Of a DNA stretch of 64,000 nucleotides, positions 27,612-35,587 are shown one piece after another. Positions within the stretch are counted from its first letter, which is position 1, and each line of letters starts with the position of its first letter. Origin of the DNA: Saccharothrix sp. Its GTDB lineage: Bacteria > Actinomycetota > Actinomycetes > Mycobacteriales > Pseudonocardiaceae. The notes beneath the pieces were generated by a model. It was not told where the DNA came from. It was given only the letters and a program-made list of their open reading frames with translations, and did not search any database. The position numbers and the translations under genes are program-made. The stretch lies in NCBI RefSeq assembly GCF_031180885.1, contig NZ_JAPSLK010000008.1, forward strand, positions 124,001-188,000. Reading direction: 5' to 3'.

Positions 27612-30149
27612 CTACTCGTACGAGATCGCCTGCAGCACGTTCAACCTCGCCGCCCGAATCGCCGGCAGGATCGCGGCCACCACGCCGATCACCGCCGCGA
27701 TCAGCAGATAACTACCCATCTGCGCCCACGGAATCCCCAGATCCGTGAACCCCTCGTCCTTCAGCGCCCGAACCGCCCCAACCCCCAGAGCCGTCCCGAC
27801 GCCCAACCCCAACAACGCACCGAACACCGAGATCACCACCGACTCGACGGTGATCATCCGCATCACCTGAGCCCGCCGCATCCCGATCGCCCGCAGCAAC
27901 CCCAGCTCCCGCGTCCGCTCGATCACCGACAGCGCCAAAGTGTTGATCACCCCGAGCACCGCGATCAAGATCGCCAGCGCCAGCAAGATCTGGATCATCA
28001 GCAACACCGTGTCCAACTGCGACGCCTGCTGCTTCACGAACGCACTGCGGTCCTGCACCGTGATCTCCGGGTTGTCCGCGAACAACGGCTCGACGCGCTT
28101 CTGCACGTCCTGCACCGCCACCCCCGGCGACACCTGCACGAACGCATTGCTCAACTGCTCCACCCGGAACTGCTTCGCCGCCCCCTCCGGCAGCACGATC
28201 GCGTTCACCAGCACGTTGTTCTTCGCGTACACCAACGCCACCGCGTACGTCCGCGCCTCGCCCTTGGTCGTCTGCACGGACACCGTGCTGCCCTGCTTCA
28301 CACCAAGCGCCGCAGCGGAGTCCTCGTCCAACGCCAGCGTCCCGTCCGCCAACTCCGCGAACGCACCCTCCTTGGCGGACAAGCCGAACTGCTTCTGCAT
28401 CACCGGCACATCGGTCACCGCGATGCCGAACTGGGGCTTGCCGTCCACCAGGATCCGGTCCGAGTACCAGCCGAACGAAGAGTCCACACCGGACAGTCGC
28501 GCCACCTCGTCCAACCGCCCCGGCTGGAAAGTCGCATCCCCACCCGGACCGCTCGCCTCGCCGGACACGATCAGGTCCGACTTCACCTGCCCCTCGGCGA
28601 CCTTCGTGATGCTCGTCGTCGCCGACGTCAGGACCACACTCACACCCGTGATCAGCGCGATCCCGACCATCAGAGCCGCCGCGGTGATCGCGGTGCGGCG
28701 GGGGTTGCGGGCGGAGTTGCGGCGGCCCAGAGTGCCGGGCATCGACCACGACAAGAGCTTGCCGATCACCGACACGACCGGGCGGCTGATCAGCGGGGTC
28801 AGCAGGGCCACGCCGATGAACGACACCAGCAGACCCGACATGATGAACCACAACGCACCCTCGGCGAACCCGTACCACAGCAAGCCGCCGCCGGCCGCGG
28901 TCAGCGCGGTACCCGCGATGGTCGGACGGGTCAACGGCCGGTCGGGGGTGGCGGCTTCGCGCATCGCGGCCACAGGCGGGATGCGCGACGCGCGCAACGC
29001 CGGCAACACGGCCGCCAGCACCGTCACGACGATGCCGACCGCGAACGCCGAGATCACCGCGCTCAGCGGCACCGAGATGCCCTCCAGCCGCAGGCTGCCA
29101 CCGCCCACCGTGCTGAAGATGTTCGCCAGCAACGCCCCCACGCCGATGCCCGCGCCCAACCCCACGACGGACGCGATCAACCCGATGACCACGGCCTCCA
29201 GCACGACCGTGCCGATCATCTGCCGCTGGCTCGCGCCCATCGCCCGCAGCAGCGCCAACTCCCGCGTGCGCTGCGCGACGATGATGGAGAACGTGTTGAG
29301 GATGATGAAGACGCCGACGAACAGCGCGATCCCCGCGAACCCGAGCAGGACGTAGTTGAAGAACGACAGCCCCTCGCCGACCTGGTCGGCGGAGTCCTTG
29401 CTGAGCTGCTCCCCCGTCTTCACCTGGTACGCGTCGCCCAGCTTGTCCTGGACGCGTTGCCGCAGCACGTCCTCCGCCACGCCCGGCGCCGCCTGCACGG
29501 TGATCCCGCTGTACGCGCCGGGCTGGCCGAGCAGCAGCCGCTGCGCGGTGGCCTCGGTGAACGCCGTGGTCAGCTCGCCGCCCAGCGAGTCGCGGTTGCC
29601 GGGGTAGCCGAAGATGCCCGCGACGGTGAAGGTCTTCTTGGGCTCCAGGGTGATCAGGGAGATCTGCTCCCCCACCGAGAACCCGCCGGTCTTGGCCAGG
29701 TAGGCGCTGATGGCCACCTCGTCGTCGCGCACGGGCGCGCGGCCCTCGCGCAACTGCTCCTGCCCGCCGTCGCGCCAGGCGGTGCCCAGCCGGGGCGCGC
29801 CGGAGGTGGTGAGCACCTTGCCGTTCTCGCCGATGGGCCGCGCGGACCCCACCACGTCGCCGACGACCCGGCCGGCGCCCTCGACCGACTTGACCTTCGC
29901 CAGGTCGTCACCGGTCAGCGTGCCCGCCAGGGCCTGGTCCGGGTCGTCGGAGCCGACCTTGGGCTTGACCGCGACCTGCACGTCCACGTCGGAGTAGATC
30001 GTGGTGAACAGGCTCTTGAACGACCGGTCCAGGGTGTCGGTCAGGACGAACGAGCCGGACACGAACATCACGCCCAGCACCACGGCCAGCCCGGACAGGA
30101 CCAGCCGCAGCTTCCGCGACAGGACGCTCTTGAGCGTCGCCTTCAACAT
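27612..30149 (-). CDS. MacB/FtsX-type ABC transporter permease
   Basis: An 845-residue protein with an N-terminal helix (RLVLSGLAVVLGVMFVSG), a large extracytoplasmic domain, and two FtsX permease cores. Each core carries the family pattern near QRTRELALLRAMGASQRQ and ERTRELGLLRAIGMRRAQ. About ten membrane segments are expected. It is the usual actinobacterial duplicated-FtsX permease that works with a MacB/LolD-type ATPase, here encoded directly upstream (2-bp gap). Such exporters move peptides, lipids or antibiotics, or act mechanically on the envelope; the substrate is unknown. Confidence 0.92.
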   Translation of the reverse strand: MLKATLKSVLSRKLRLVLSGLAVVLGVMFVSGSFVLTDTLDRSFKSLFTTIYSDVDVQVAVKPKVGSDDPDQALAGTLTGDDLAKVKSVEGAGRVVGDVVGSARPIGENGKVLTTSGAPRLGTAWRDGGQEQLREGRAPVRDDEVAISAYLAKTGGFSVGEQISLITLEPKKTFTVAGIFGYPGNRDSLGGELTTAFTEATAQRLLLGQPGAYSGITVQAAPGVAEDVLRQRVQDKLGDAYQVKTGEQLSKDSADQVGEGLSFFNYVLLGFAGIALFVGVFIILNTFSIIVAQRTRELALLRAMGASQRQMIGTVVLEAVVIGLIASVVGLGAGIGVGALLANIFSTVGGGSLRLEGISVPLSAVISAFAVGIVVTVLAAVLPALRASRIPPVAAMREAATPDRPLTRPTIAGTALTAAGGGLLWYGFAEGALWFIMSGLLVSFIGVALLTPLISRPVVSVIGKLLSWSMPGTLGRRNSARNPRRTAITAAALMVGIALITGVSVVLTSATTSITKVAEGQVKSDLIVSGEASGPGGDATFQPGRLDEVARLSGVDSSFGWYSDRILVDGKPQFGIAVTDVPVMQKQFGLSAKEGAFAELADGTLALDEDSAAALGVKQGSTVSVQTTKGEARTYAVALVYAKNNVLVNAIVLPEGAAKQFRVEQLSNAFVQVSPGVAVQDVQKRVEPLFADNPEITVQDRSAFVKQQASQLDTVLLMIQILLALAILIAVLGVINTLALSVIERTRELGLLRAIGMRRAQVMRMITVESVVISVFGALLGLGVGTALGVGAVRALKDEGFTDLGIPWAQMGSYLLIAAVIGVVAAILPAIRAARLNVLQAISYE

Positions 30150-30151
30150 CG

Positions 30152-30907
30152 CTACACCACGACCAGTTCGTCGCCGTCGAGGTGCTTCATTGTCTCCAGC
30201 ACGGCGTCCGCGGTCGGCTGGTGCAGTTCGCGCACGATCCGGCCGTCGGCCAGGAAGATGACGCGGTCGGCGTAGGACGCGGCGTTCGGGTCGTGCGTGA
30301 CCATGACGACCGTCTGGCCGAACTCGCGCGCCGACCGCTGGAGGAACCCGAGCACCTCCGCGCCGGACCGGGAGTCGAGGTTGCCGGTCGGCTCGTCGGC
30401 GAAGACCACCTCAGGCCGCGACACCAGCGCGCGGGCGCACGCCACGCGCTGCTGCTGGCCGCCGGAGAGCTGGGTGGGCCGGTGGCTGAGCCGGTCGCGC
30501 AGGCCGACCGTGTCGACCACGGTGTCGAACCAGGCCCGGTCGACCTTGCGGCCGCCGATGGCCGGCGGCAGGGTGATGTTCTCCTCGGCGGTCAGCGTGG
30601 GCAGCAGGTTGAACTGCTGGAAGATGAAGCCCACCTTGGTGCGCCGCAGGTCGGTGAGACCCTTGTCGCGCAGGCCGTTGACCTTCGTGTCGCCGATCCA
30701 CACGTCACCGGAGTCGATGGTGTCCAGGCCCGCCAGGCAGTGCATGAGCGTCGACTTGCCCGAGCCCGAAGGCCCCATGATCGCGGTGAACCGCCCCCGT
30801 TCGAAGTCGACGCTGACCCCGCCCAACGCGGTGACCGCGGCTTCACCGGTCCCGTAGGACTTCCACACGTCCACCGCCCGCGCGGCGGACTCCGTCTTGC
30901 CCGTCAC
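30152..30907 (-). CDS. ABC transporter ATP-binding protein (MacB/LolD type)
   Basis: I start at GTG 30907 because GGAGG sits 5 bp upstream; GTG 30919 would add four residues. The 251-residue ATPase has Walker [18 protein letters not shown]-loop [17 protein letters not shown], signature [16 protein letters not shown], Walker [14 protein letters not shown] and switch His in [11 protein letters not shown]. The sequence family matches MacB/LolD/FtsE ATPases, which drive FtsX-type permeases. It pairs with the permease immediately downstream to form an exporter in the cytoplasmic membrane. Confidence 0.94.
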   Translation of the reverse strand: MTGKTESAARAVDVWKSYGTGEAAVTALGGVSVDFERGRFTAIMGPSGSGKSTLMHCLAGLDTIDSGDVWIGDTKVNGLRDKGLTDLRRTKVGFIFQQFNLLPTLTAEENITLPPAIGGRKVDRAWFDTVVDTVGLRDRLSHRPTQLSGGQQQRVACARALVSRPEVVFADEPTGNLDSRSGAEVLGFLQRSAREFGQTVVMVTHDPNAASYADRVIFLADGRIVRELHQPTADAVLETMKHLDGDELVVV

Positions 30908-31322
30908 CAGATCCTCCACAGCCCCTCATGACGGCGCGCGCCGTCCCCGCGCCAATCGTCCACGGGCAGGGCTGAGAGCGGCTCCGGTGTGAACCCTGAA
31001 CCGTTCTCAGGGAGATCCCCGGGCCGAACATCAAACCTTCGTCAACAAGTGTTGTGAGACCGCTCTACGTGCTCCTAGCGTGCCGGTCGTGACCTCCAAC
31101 GCGACGCCCATCGGCTGACGACCGATCATCCCACCGTTAGCAGGCCGGTTCAGACACACTTGGGAGGCAAGAGAACACACACCGTGGCGGCGACACGCGA
31201 TCTTTCCCACATGCCGGGAAAACCGAGACAGCGGGCACTGTCGGGGTTAAGTTCTGGCACCGTCAGCGACCCTGACCGCGCATGTGGACAAGATCGTGAG
31301 CCGACCGCTTGAGGAGCCGGTG
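30908..31322. other. divergent intergenic region upstream of ABC operon and DUF742 gene
   Basis: About 415 bp without a convincing gene. It should hold the promoters of the leftward ABC exporter operon and the rightward DUF742 gene. A short hairpin CCCTGA/TCAGGG (30994-30999 and 31007-31012) lies about 90 bp upstream of the ABC start and could be an operator or leader structure. A GAGGAG ribosome binding site sits at 31311-31316. Confidence 0.4.
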
Positions 31323-31667
31323 GTGTCAACCTTCCGGGTGCGCCCCTACACCAGGACCGGCGGGCGGACGCGCTCGACGACGACACTGGCCATCGAGACC
31401 ATCGTCTCCACCAACGACCGGGTCGACCGCGACGCCCTGACGTCCACGGCGGAACACCGGGCGATCAGCGACCTGTGCCGGCACCCGCACTCGGTGGCCG
31501 AGGTGGCCGCCCGGCTCCGGTTGCCGTTGGGCGTGGTGCGCGTGCTGCTGGCGGACATGTCCGCGATGAGCCTGATCAACGTGCACGAGCAGGTGGGCGC
31601 CGCCCAGGACGGGCGCCCGACGCTGGAACTGATGGAACGAGTCCTCATGGGACTGCGCCGCATCTGA
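31323..31667 (+). CDS. DUF742 protein (CvnC-like), orphan
   Basis: From GTG 31323 (GAGGAG six bases upstream) the protein has 114 residues; in-phase GTG 31284 would give 127. It opens with RVRPYTRTGGRTRS and contains RAISDLCRHPHSVAEVAA followed by LRLPLGVVRVLLADM, the winged-helix-like core of DUF742, ending ERVLMGLRRI. DUF742 proteins are normally the third member of actinobacterial conservons (histidine kinase, roadblock, DUF742, small GTPase). None of those partners is beside it here, so it is an orphan whose regulatory partners are unknown. Confidence 0.85.
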   Translation: MSTFRVRPYTRTGGRTRSTTTLAIETIVSTNDRVDRDALTSTAEHRAISDLCRHPHSVAEVAARLRLPLGVVRVLLADMSAMSLINVHEQVGAAQDGRPTLELMERVLMGLRRI

Positions 31668-31726
31668 CGCCCGCCGGATCCGACGCCCGCCAGGTCTGAC
31701 GCCCGCCAGGTCTGACGCCGGGCAGC
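31665..31726 (+). repeat. 16-bp tandem repeat beginning at the DUF742 stop codon
   Basis: Three and a half units of (T/C)GACGCCCGCC(AGGTC/GGATC) run from 31665 to 31726. The TGA of the first unit is the DUF742 stop; units 2 and 3 are nearly identical. The array fills most of the gap to the convergent anti-sigma gene. Confidence 0.75.
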
Positions 31727-31752
31727 CCGCCCGATTGGTCCAGACTGGACGG

Positions 31753-32493
31753 TCAGCCCGCGGTGGGCAGGCGGACCAGGGTCGCGCCCTCCTTGGTGTC
31801 GCGCACCATGAACTCCGAGATCTCGTGCCACTTCATGCCGACCGAGGCGTTGAGCCGCACCGGGTCCTTGTCCTTGTCCGGACCGGTCGACCCCACCTGC
31901 CACGAACCCACGACCATCGTCTCACCGCCCCGGCCCCGCGCCACCAGTTCGCACCGCGTGGGACCCTTGGCGCCCTTGACTTCCAGCACCACGGCCGTGC
32001 CCCACGGTTCGGGTGTCGCATTGATCCGCGCCCACACGCCGGTGGACGGGTCGGTCCGGGTGACGGTGCCGGAGACGTCGGACTTCGCCACCGCGCTCGG
32101 CCCCGGCACCGTCGACGACGTTTGAGCCGCGAGGTCGTCGCCCGACGACCCCGACGACAGGCCGACCGCCACCACGGCGGTCAGCGCCACCAGCAACACG
32201 GCCGCGGCGGCGGCCAGGAGCACCGTGTTGCGGCGGCGACGAGCCCGGTCCTCGGACACGGAGTCCAGCATCGCGCGCACCGACCGGCCGTCCGGTCGTT
32301 CGCCCGCGGCTCCGCGCAGCATGCCGTTCGCGTCGGCTTCGTCCAGCAGGTCCGGCAGCACGGCGAAATCGCGCAGGTCCAACGCGCACCGGCGGCATTG
32401 GGCCAGGTGGTTCTCGAAGGCGTCTACCTCGTCCTCGTCGAGGATGCCAAGGACGTACGCCGCCACGTCGACGTGGTCCGGACGCGAAGTCAC
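31753..32493 (-). CDS. anti-sigma factor (RskA-like, zinc-finger type)
   Basis: The 246-residue protein starts at GTG 32493, 5 bp after the sigma-factor stop. The cytoplasmic N-terminus has the zinc anti-sigma motif FENHLAQCRRCALDLRDF (H-x3-C-x2-C). A single membrane helix follows (NTVLLAAAAAVLLVALTAVV, about residues 95-118), then an extracytoplasmic RskA-like domain ending EGATLVRLPTAG. It should sequester the adjacent ECF sigma factor at the membrane and release it upon regulated proteolysis. The co-transcribed pair is divergent from the redox-module genes, its most likely regulon. Confidence 0.9.
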   Translation of the reverse strand: MTSRPDHVDVAAYVLGILDEDEVDAFENHLAQCRRCALDLRDFAVLPDLLDEADANGMLRGAAGERPDGRSVRAMLDSVSEDRARRRRNTVLLAAAAAVLLVALTAVVAVGLSSGSSGDDLAAQTSSTVPGPSAVAKSDVSGTVTRTDPSTGVWARINATPEPWGTAVVLEVKGAKGPTRCELVARGRGGETMVVGSWQVGSTGPDKDKDPVRLNASVGMKWHEISEFMVRDTKEGATLVRLPTAG

Positions 32494-32498
32494 CGAAG

Positions 32499-33062
32499 TC
32501 AGCCCCGATCCTGCAACGCCCGCCGCAGGGCGCGAAGTGCGTAGTAGACCCTGGACTTCACCGTGCCCGGCGGAACCCCGAGCACCGCTGCGGCTTCCCC
32601 GACGGTCCGATCCCTCAAGTACGTCTCGAGAATAGCCTCCCGGTGCTCCTCCGTCAGTCCGTTCATCGCCTCTGCCACCACTATCGCCGCCAGGGTGCGG
32701 TCCGCTTCGTCCCGCACCGGGGCCTCGTCGGACGGCGTCAACTCCGACTCCTGCGGTCGGACGCTGCGCTTGCGGCGGTCGTCGATGACCAGCCGCCGGG
32801 CGACGGTGAACAGCCAGGAGCGGAGCAGGACCGGGTCCCGTTCCAGCTTCTCGGCGTTGCGCCACGCCCGCACCAGCGTCTCCTGCACGATGTCCTCTGC
32901 CCACTGCCGGTCACTGCCCGTCAACCGCATGGCATGCCCGAGCAGCGCGCTGCCGAACTCCTGGTAGAGCCTGCGGATCAGCTCGTCTTCCAGGCTGAGG
33001 TCCGGCCAAGCGTGTTCTCTTGGGGGTTGAGTGCTGCGTCTGTGCCGCGCCACGCCGAGCAT
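32499..33062 (-). CDS. ECF RNA polymerase sigma factor (SigK/SigL-like)
   Basis: The 187-residue protein from ATG 33062 has region 2 (LLGHAMRLTGSDRQWAEDIV, then QETLVRAWRN) and region 4 (LTEEHREAILETYLRDRTVG, then EAAAVLGVPPGTVKSRVYYA). The length and order match SigK/SigL-type extracytoplasmic-function factors that pair with RskA anti-sigmas. GTG 33053 is an alternative start. Ribosome-binding signal is weak. It directs transcription of a small regulon, probably including the divergent lipoprotein-ferredoxin genes. Confidence 0.92.
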   Translation of the reverse strand: MLGVARHRRSTQPPREHAWPDLSLEDELIRRLYQEFGSALLGHAMRLTGSDRQWAEDIVQETLVRAWRNAEKLERDPVLLRSWLFTVARRLVIDDRRKRSVRPQESELTPSDEAPVRDEADRTLAAIVVAEAMNGLTEEHREAILETYLRDRTVGEAAAVLGVPPGTVKSRVYYALRALRRALQDRG

Positions 33063-33126
33063 CCAAGCGCGCCAACCGGTTCCACGTCGAGGGTTTCGGG
33101 TGAGAAAAAGTCGCCGATCTGTTTTT

Positions 33127-33151
33127 GAACCGTCACCGCATCGTGTCCGTA
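33127..33151 (+). promoter_or_regulatory. candidate ECF-type promoter for the redox module
   Basis: GAACC at 33127-33131 and CGTA at 33148-33151, with a 16-bp spacer, resemble the GGAACC/CGT(A/C) pattern of many ECF promoters. It lies about 90 bp upstream of the lipoprotein start and divergent from the ECF gene. Match by eye only. Confidence 0.35.
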
Positions 33152-33239
33152 CTCCCCGGTATCCGCTTCGAAGGCACAGCCGGAACACCGGACTGCTGGT
33201 CCCTTCGGCGGAATCCGCCAGCAGGAGAAAGGACGAACG

Positions 33240-33809
33240 ATGCGCGGTCGACGTTTCCGGGTGGCACGGCGCGCCGTTCCGGCCGCCGCGGCGTTGCTGC
33301 TGGTCAGCGCCTGTGGCGCGACCGGCACGGGTGCCGGTGGCGGTCAGGACGGCGCGGTCGGCGCCGGCTCTGGCACGACGACTCTCCAGCAACAGCCCGA
33401 ATTCAGCAAGGAGCCGCACCAGATGCTGTCGGCGACCGAGTCGAAGCAGGTGGGCTGGTTCGTCGCGGACGCCGGCGGGTTCGCCCTGTACCGGTACGAC
33501 AAGGACACCGCGAAACCACCGAAGTCCAATTGCGACGGGGATTGCGCGAAGACCTGGCCGCCGGTGCTGGTCGGCGAGCACACCATGACGTCCGGTGTGG
33601 ACCCGACGACGGTCGGCTCGGTGACCCGCGCGGACGGCAAGAAGCAGGTCACGATCGCCGGCTGGCCCCTCTACCGGTACACCGGCGACAAGAAGGCCGG
33701 GGACATCACCGGCCAGGGCAAGGGCGGCACGTGGTTCGCCGTCACCCCCGAGGGCAAGAAGGCGCAGGCCAACGACGGCGCCGCGCCCGCGCCGGGCGAC
33801 GGCTACTGA
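33240..33809 (+). CDS. secreted lipoprotein with COG4315-type repeats
   Basis: A 189-residue lipoprotein: signal [20 protein letters not shown] with lipobox LVSAC, a Gly/Thr-rich linker, then two copies of the secreted repeat. The first copy has GGFALYRYDKDT with SNCDGDCAKTWPPVL; the second has GWPLYRYTGDKKAGD and GGTWFAVTPEG. This is the COG4315/lipoprotein-15 type, function unproven. It is first of a rightward series with the DUF4142 and heme-ferredoxin proteins and divergent from the ECF sigma gene. An extracytoplasmic partner of the membrane electron carrier is a reasonable but unproven role. Confidence 0.88.
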   Translation: MRGRRFRVARRAVPAAAALLLVSACGATGTGAGGGQDGAVGAGSGTTTLQQQPEFSKEPHQMLSATESKQVGWFVADAGGFALYRYDKDTAKPPKSNCDGDCAKTWPPVLVGEHTMTSGVDPTTVGSVTRADGKKQVTIAGWPLYRYTGDKKAGDITGQGKGGTWFAVTPEGKKAQANDGAAPAPGDGY

Positions 33810-33819
33810 GGGAAGACCC

Positions 33820-34575
33820 ATGTCAGCCAAGCGATTCGCGGCACTCGTGCTGGCCGCGCAACTCCTGCTCGCCCCGGCGCTGACCGGCACGGCCACCGCC
33901 GACGACCCGCCCGCGTCGGGCGCGATCACGCAGACCCCGCTGGGGCCGATCACCGAACTGGACAAGGAACTGCTGGTCAAGGTGCGCCTCGCGGGCCTGT
34001 GGGAGATGCCCATGGGCGAGGAGGCGCAGACCCGGGCGGGCAGCCAGCGGGTCAAGGAAGTCGGCGCGCAGCTCATGAGCGACCACACGTTCCTCGACGA
34101 ACGGGTGGTGCGGTTGGCCGGGCAGATGGGCGTGCCGATCCCGGACGAGGCCAACGCCGACCAGCAGTCCTGGATGGCCGAGATGCGCTCGCGCACCGGC
34201 GCGGCGTTCGACGAGTCGTTCGCCAACCGGCTGCGCGCGGCGCACGGGTCGATCTTCCCGGCCATCGGGCAGATCCGGGCGGTGACCCGCAACGAGGCCA
34301 TCCGGCAGTTCGCCCAGGTGTGCAACCAGATCGTGCTCAAGCACATGACCCTGTTGGAGAGCACCAACATGGTCACCGAGATGGGGCTGTCCAAGCCGGT
34401 GCGCGCCGGCGGCGCGGCCCCCGTGCAGGGGGCGGTGAACGCCGACCCGCAGCGCACCGCCCAGGTCGGCGCGACCGGCCCCGACCCCGTGACCGTCCTG
34501 CTCATCTGCCTGGTGGGCGCGGTGGTGACCATCGCGATCCTGCGCCTGCTGCGGCCCAAGGCCGACGTGAAGTGA
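33820..34575 (+). CDS. secreted/membrane DUF4142 protein
   Basis: The 251-residue product starts 10 bp after the lipoprotein stop. A Sec signal (FAALVLAAQLLLAPALTGTA) leads into a four-helix DUF4142 domain: LLVKVRLAGLWEMPMGEEAQ, AQLMSDHTFLDERVV and NRLRAAHGSIFPAIGQIR. A C-terminal membrane helix (VTVLLICLVGAVVTIAILRL) and a short basic tail end the protein. DUF4142 folds like ferritin/DUF305-type bundles; several are linked to stress, but no activity is established. It is probably anchored outside the membrane with the bundle exposed. Confidence 0.85.
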   Translation: MSAKRFAALVLAAQLLLAPALTGTATADDPPASGAITQTPLGPITELDKELLVKVRLAGLWEMPMGEEAQTRAGSQRVKEVGAQLMSDHTFLDERVVRLAGQMGVPIPDEANADQQSWMAEMRSRTGAAFDESFANRLRAAHGSIFPAIGQIRAVTRNEAIRQFAQVCNQIVLKHMTLLESTNMVTEMGLSKPVRAGGAAPVQGAVNADPQRTAQVGATGPDPVTVLLICLVGAVVTIAILRLLRPKADVK

Positions 34576-34722
34576 AAGGAGGTTGTCACCGGAAAGCACA
34601 CCCCATCGCACCGGAGAAGTTCACACCCCTCACCCCGCCCGGAACGGTCGTGACCACTCCTGCGCGGCCGTCCCGGGCGGGCCGCCTCGAACCCCTCCTC
34701 CCGCCAACCCGGAGGTCGACAA

Positions 34723-35562
34723 GTGTTCTCCCAGGTCCCGCTGCTGGTCGCGCAGGCGACCGGGGGCGACCACGACGCCGGGGTGCGCCACGTGGCGCAG
34801 ATCTCGGCTCGCCTGGCCTACGCGTTCATGTGCGCCACCCTGTGCTGGGGCGTGCTGATCGCGACCGGCTGGGCCAACAAGCTCACCGGTAGACAGGGGC
34901 TGCGCAACAGCCACATGGTCCTGGCGACCGCGGCCCTGTCCTTCGGTTGCCTGCACGCCTTCGCGTTCACCCTGCTCAAGCTCGCCCCGTTCAGCTTCGT
35001 CGGGATCGCGGTGCCGCTGGTCGGCGGCGGCCTGTTCCGGCACGCGCTGGGCATCGTGGGGCTGGAGGTCATGCTGGTCATCGCGTTCACCGCGGGCCTG
35101 CGCAAGAAGATCTACTACCGCAAGTGGCTGCGGCTGCACCAGCTCGCCTACTTCGCGGTCGGCATCGCCGTGGTGCACTCGTGGCTGGGCGCGATCGCCA
35201 ACGGCAACCTGGCCGTGCTGTGGCTGGCCGGCCTGACCATCCTCATCCCCACCGTCACCATCGCCCTGGCCCGCTTCCTGCCGCCGCACGTGCTGGTGCG
35301 GCTGGGCATGCTGGAGCCGGAGCCGGGGTTCGAGCCCGAGCCGGACGGCGCGGGCGGCAGCGCGCTGGACGTCAGCGTGGACAACGAGCGCTGCCACCGC
35401 TACGGCATCTGCCAGGCCGAGGCGCCGGGCCTGTTCCAACTCGTCGACGACGAACGGCTGCGCTACGAGCGCCGGCCCCCACCCGAGCTGTTCGCGAAGG
35501 CGCGGGCCGCCGCGCGCGCGTGCCCCATGCGCGCCATCGAACTGCGGGAGCGTGTCAGGTGA
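34723..35562 (+). CDS. ferric-reductase-like bis-heme membrane domain fused to [3Fe-4S] ferredoxin
   Basis: A 279-residue protein from GTG 34723 (GGAGG at 34711-34715). About six membrane helices occupy residues 20-195. One helix has two His (NSHMVLATAALSFGCLHAF, H-x13-H) and another has LHQLAYFAVGIAVVHSW (H-x12-H), the pattern for two b-type hemes in ferric-reductase-like domains. The C-terminal about 75 residues are a ferredoxin with CHRYGICQAEAPGLFQL and ARACPMRAIEL. Three cysteines suggest [3Fe-4S], as in P450-type ferredoxins. It should carry electrons from the cytoplasmic reductase encoded next across the membrane. Confidence 0.88.
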   Translation: MFSQVPLLVAQATGGDHDAGVRHVAQISARLAYAFMCATLCWGVLIATGWANKLTGRQGLRNSHMVLATAALSFGCLHAFAFTLLKLAPFSFVGIAVPLVGGGLFRHALGIVGLEVMLVIAFTAGLRKKIYYRKWLRLHQLAYFAVGIAVVHSWLGAIANGNLAVLWLAGLTILIPTVTIALARFLPPHVLVRLGMLEPEPGFEPEPDGAGGSALDVSVDNERCHRYGICQAEAPGLFQLVDDERLRYERRPPPELFAKARAAARACPMRAIELRERVR

Positions 35563-35587
35563 CCACCGACTTGCGGGGCGGTGCCCG

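Noticed and set aside
31665-31726. Short repeat array as a CRISPR
   Set aside because: The units are adjacent without spacers and only 16 bp long; no cas genes are present. The same applies to the GCATGC repeats at 27434-27498.
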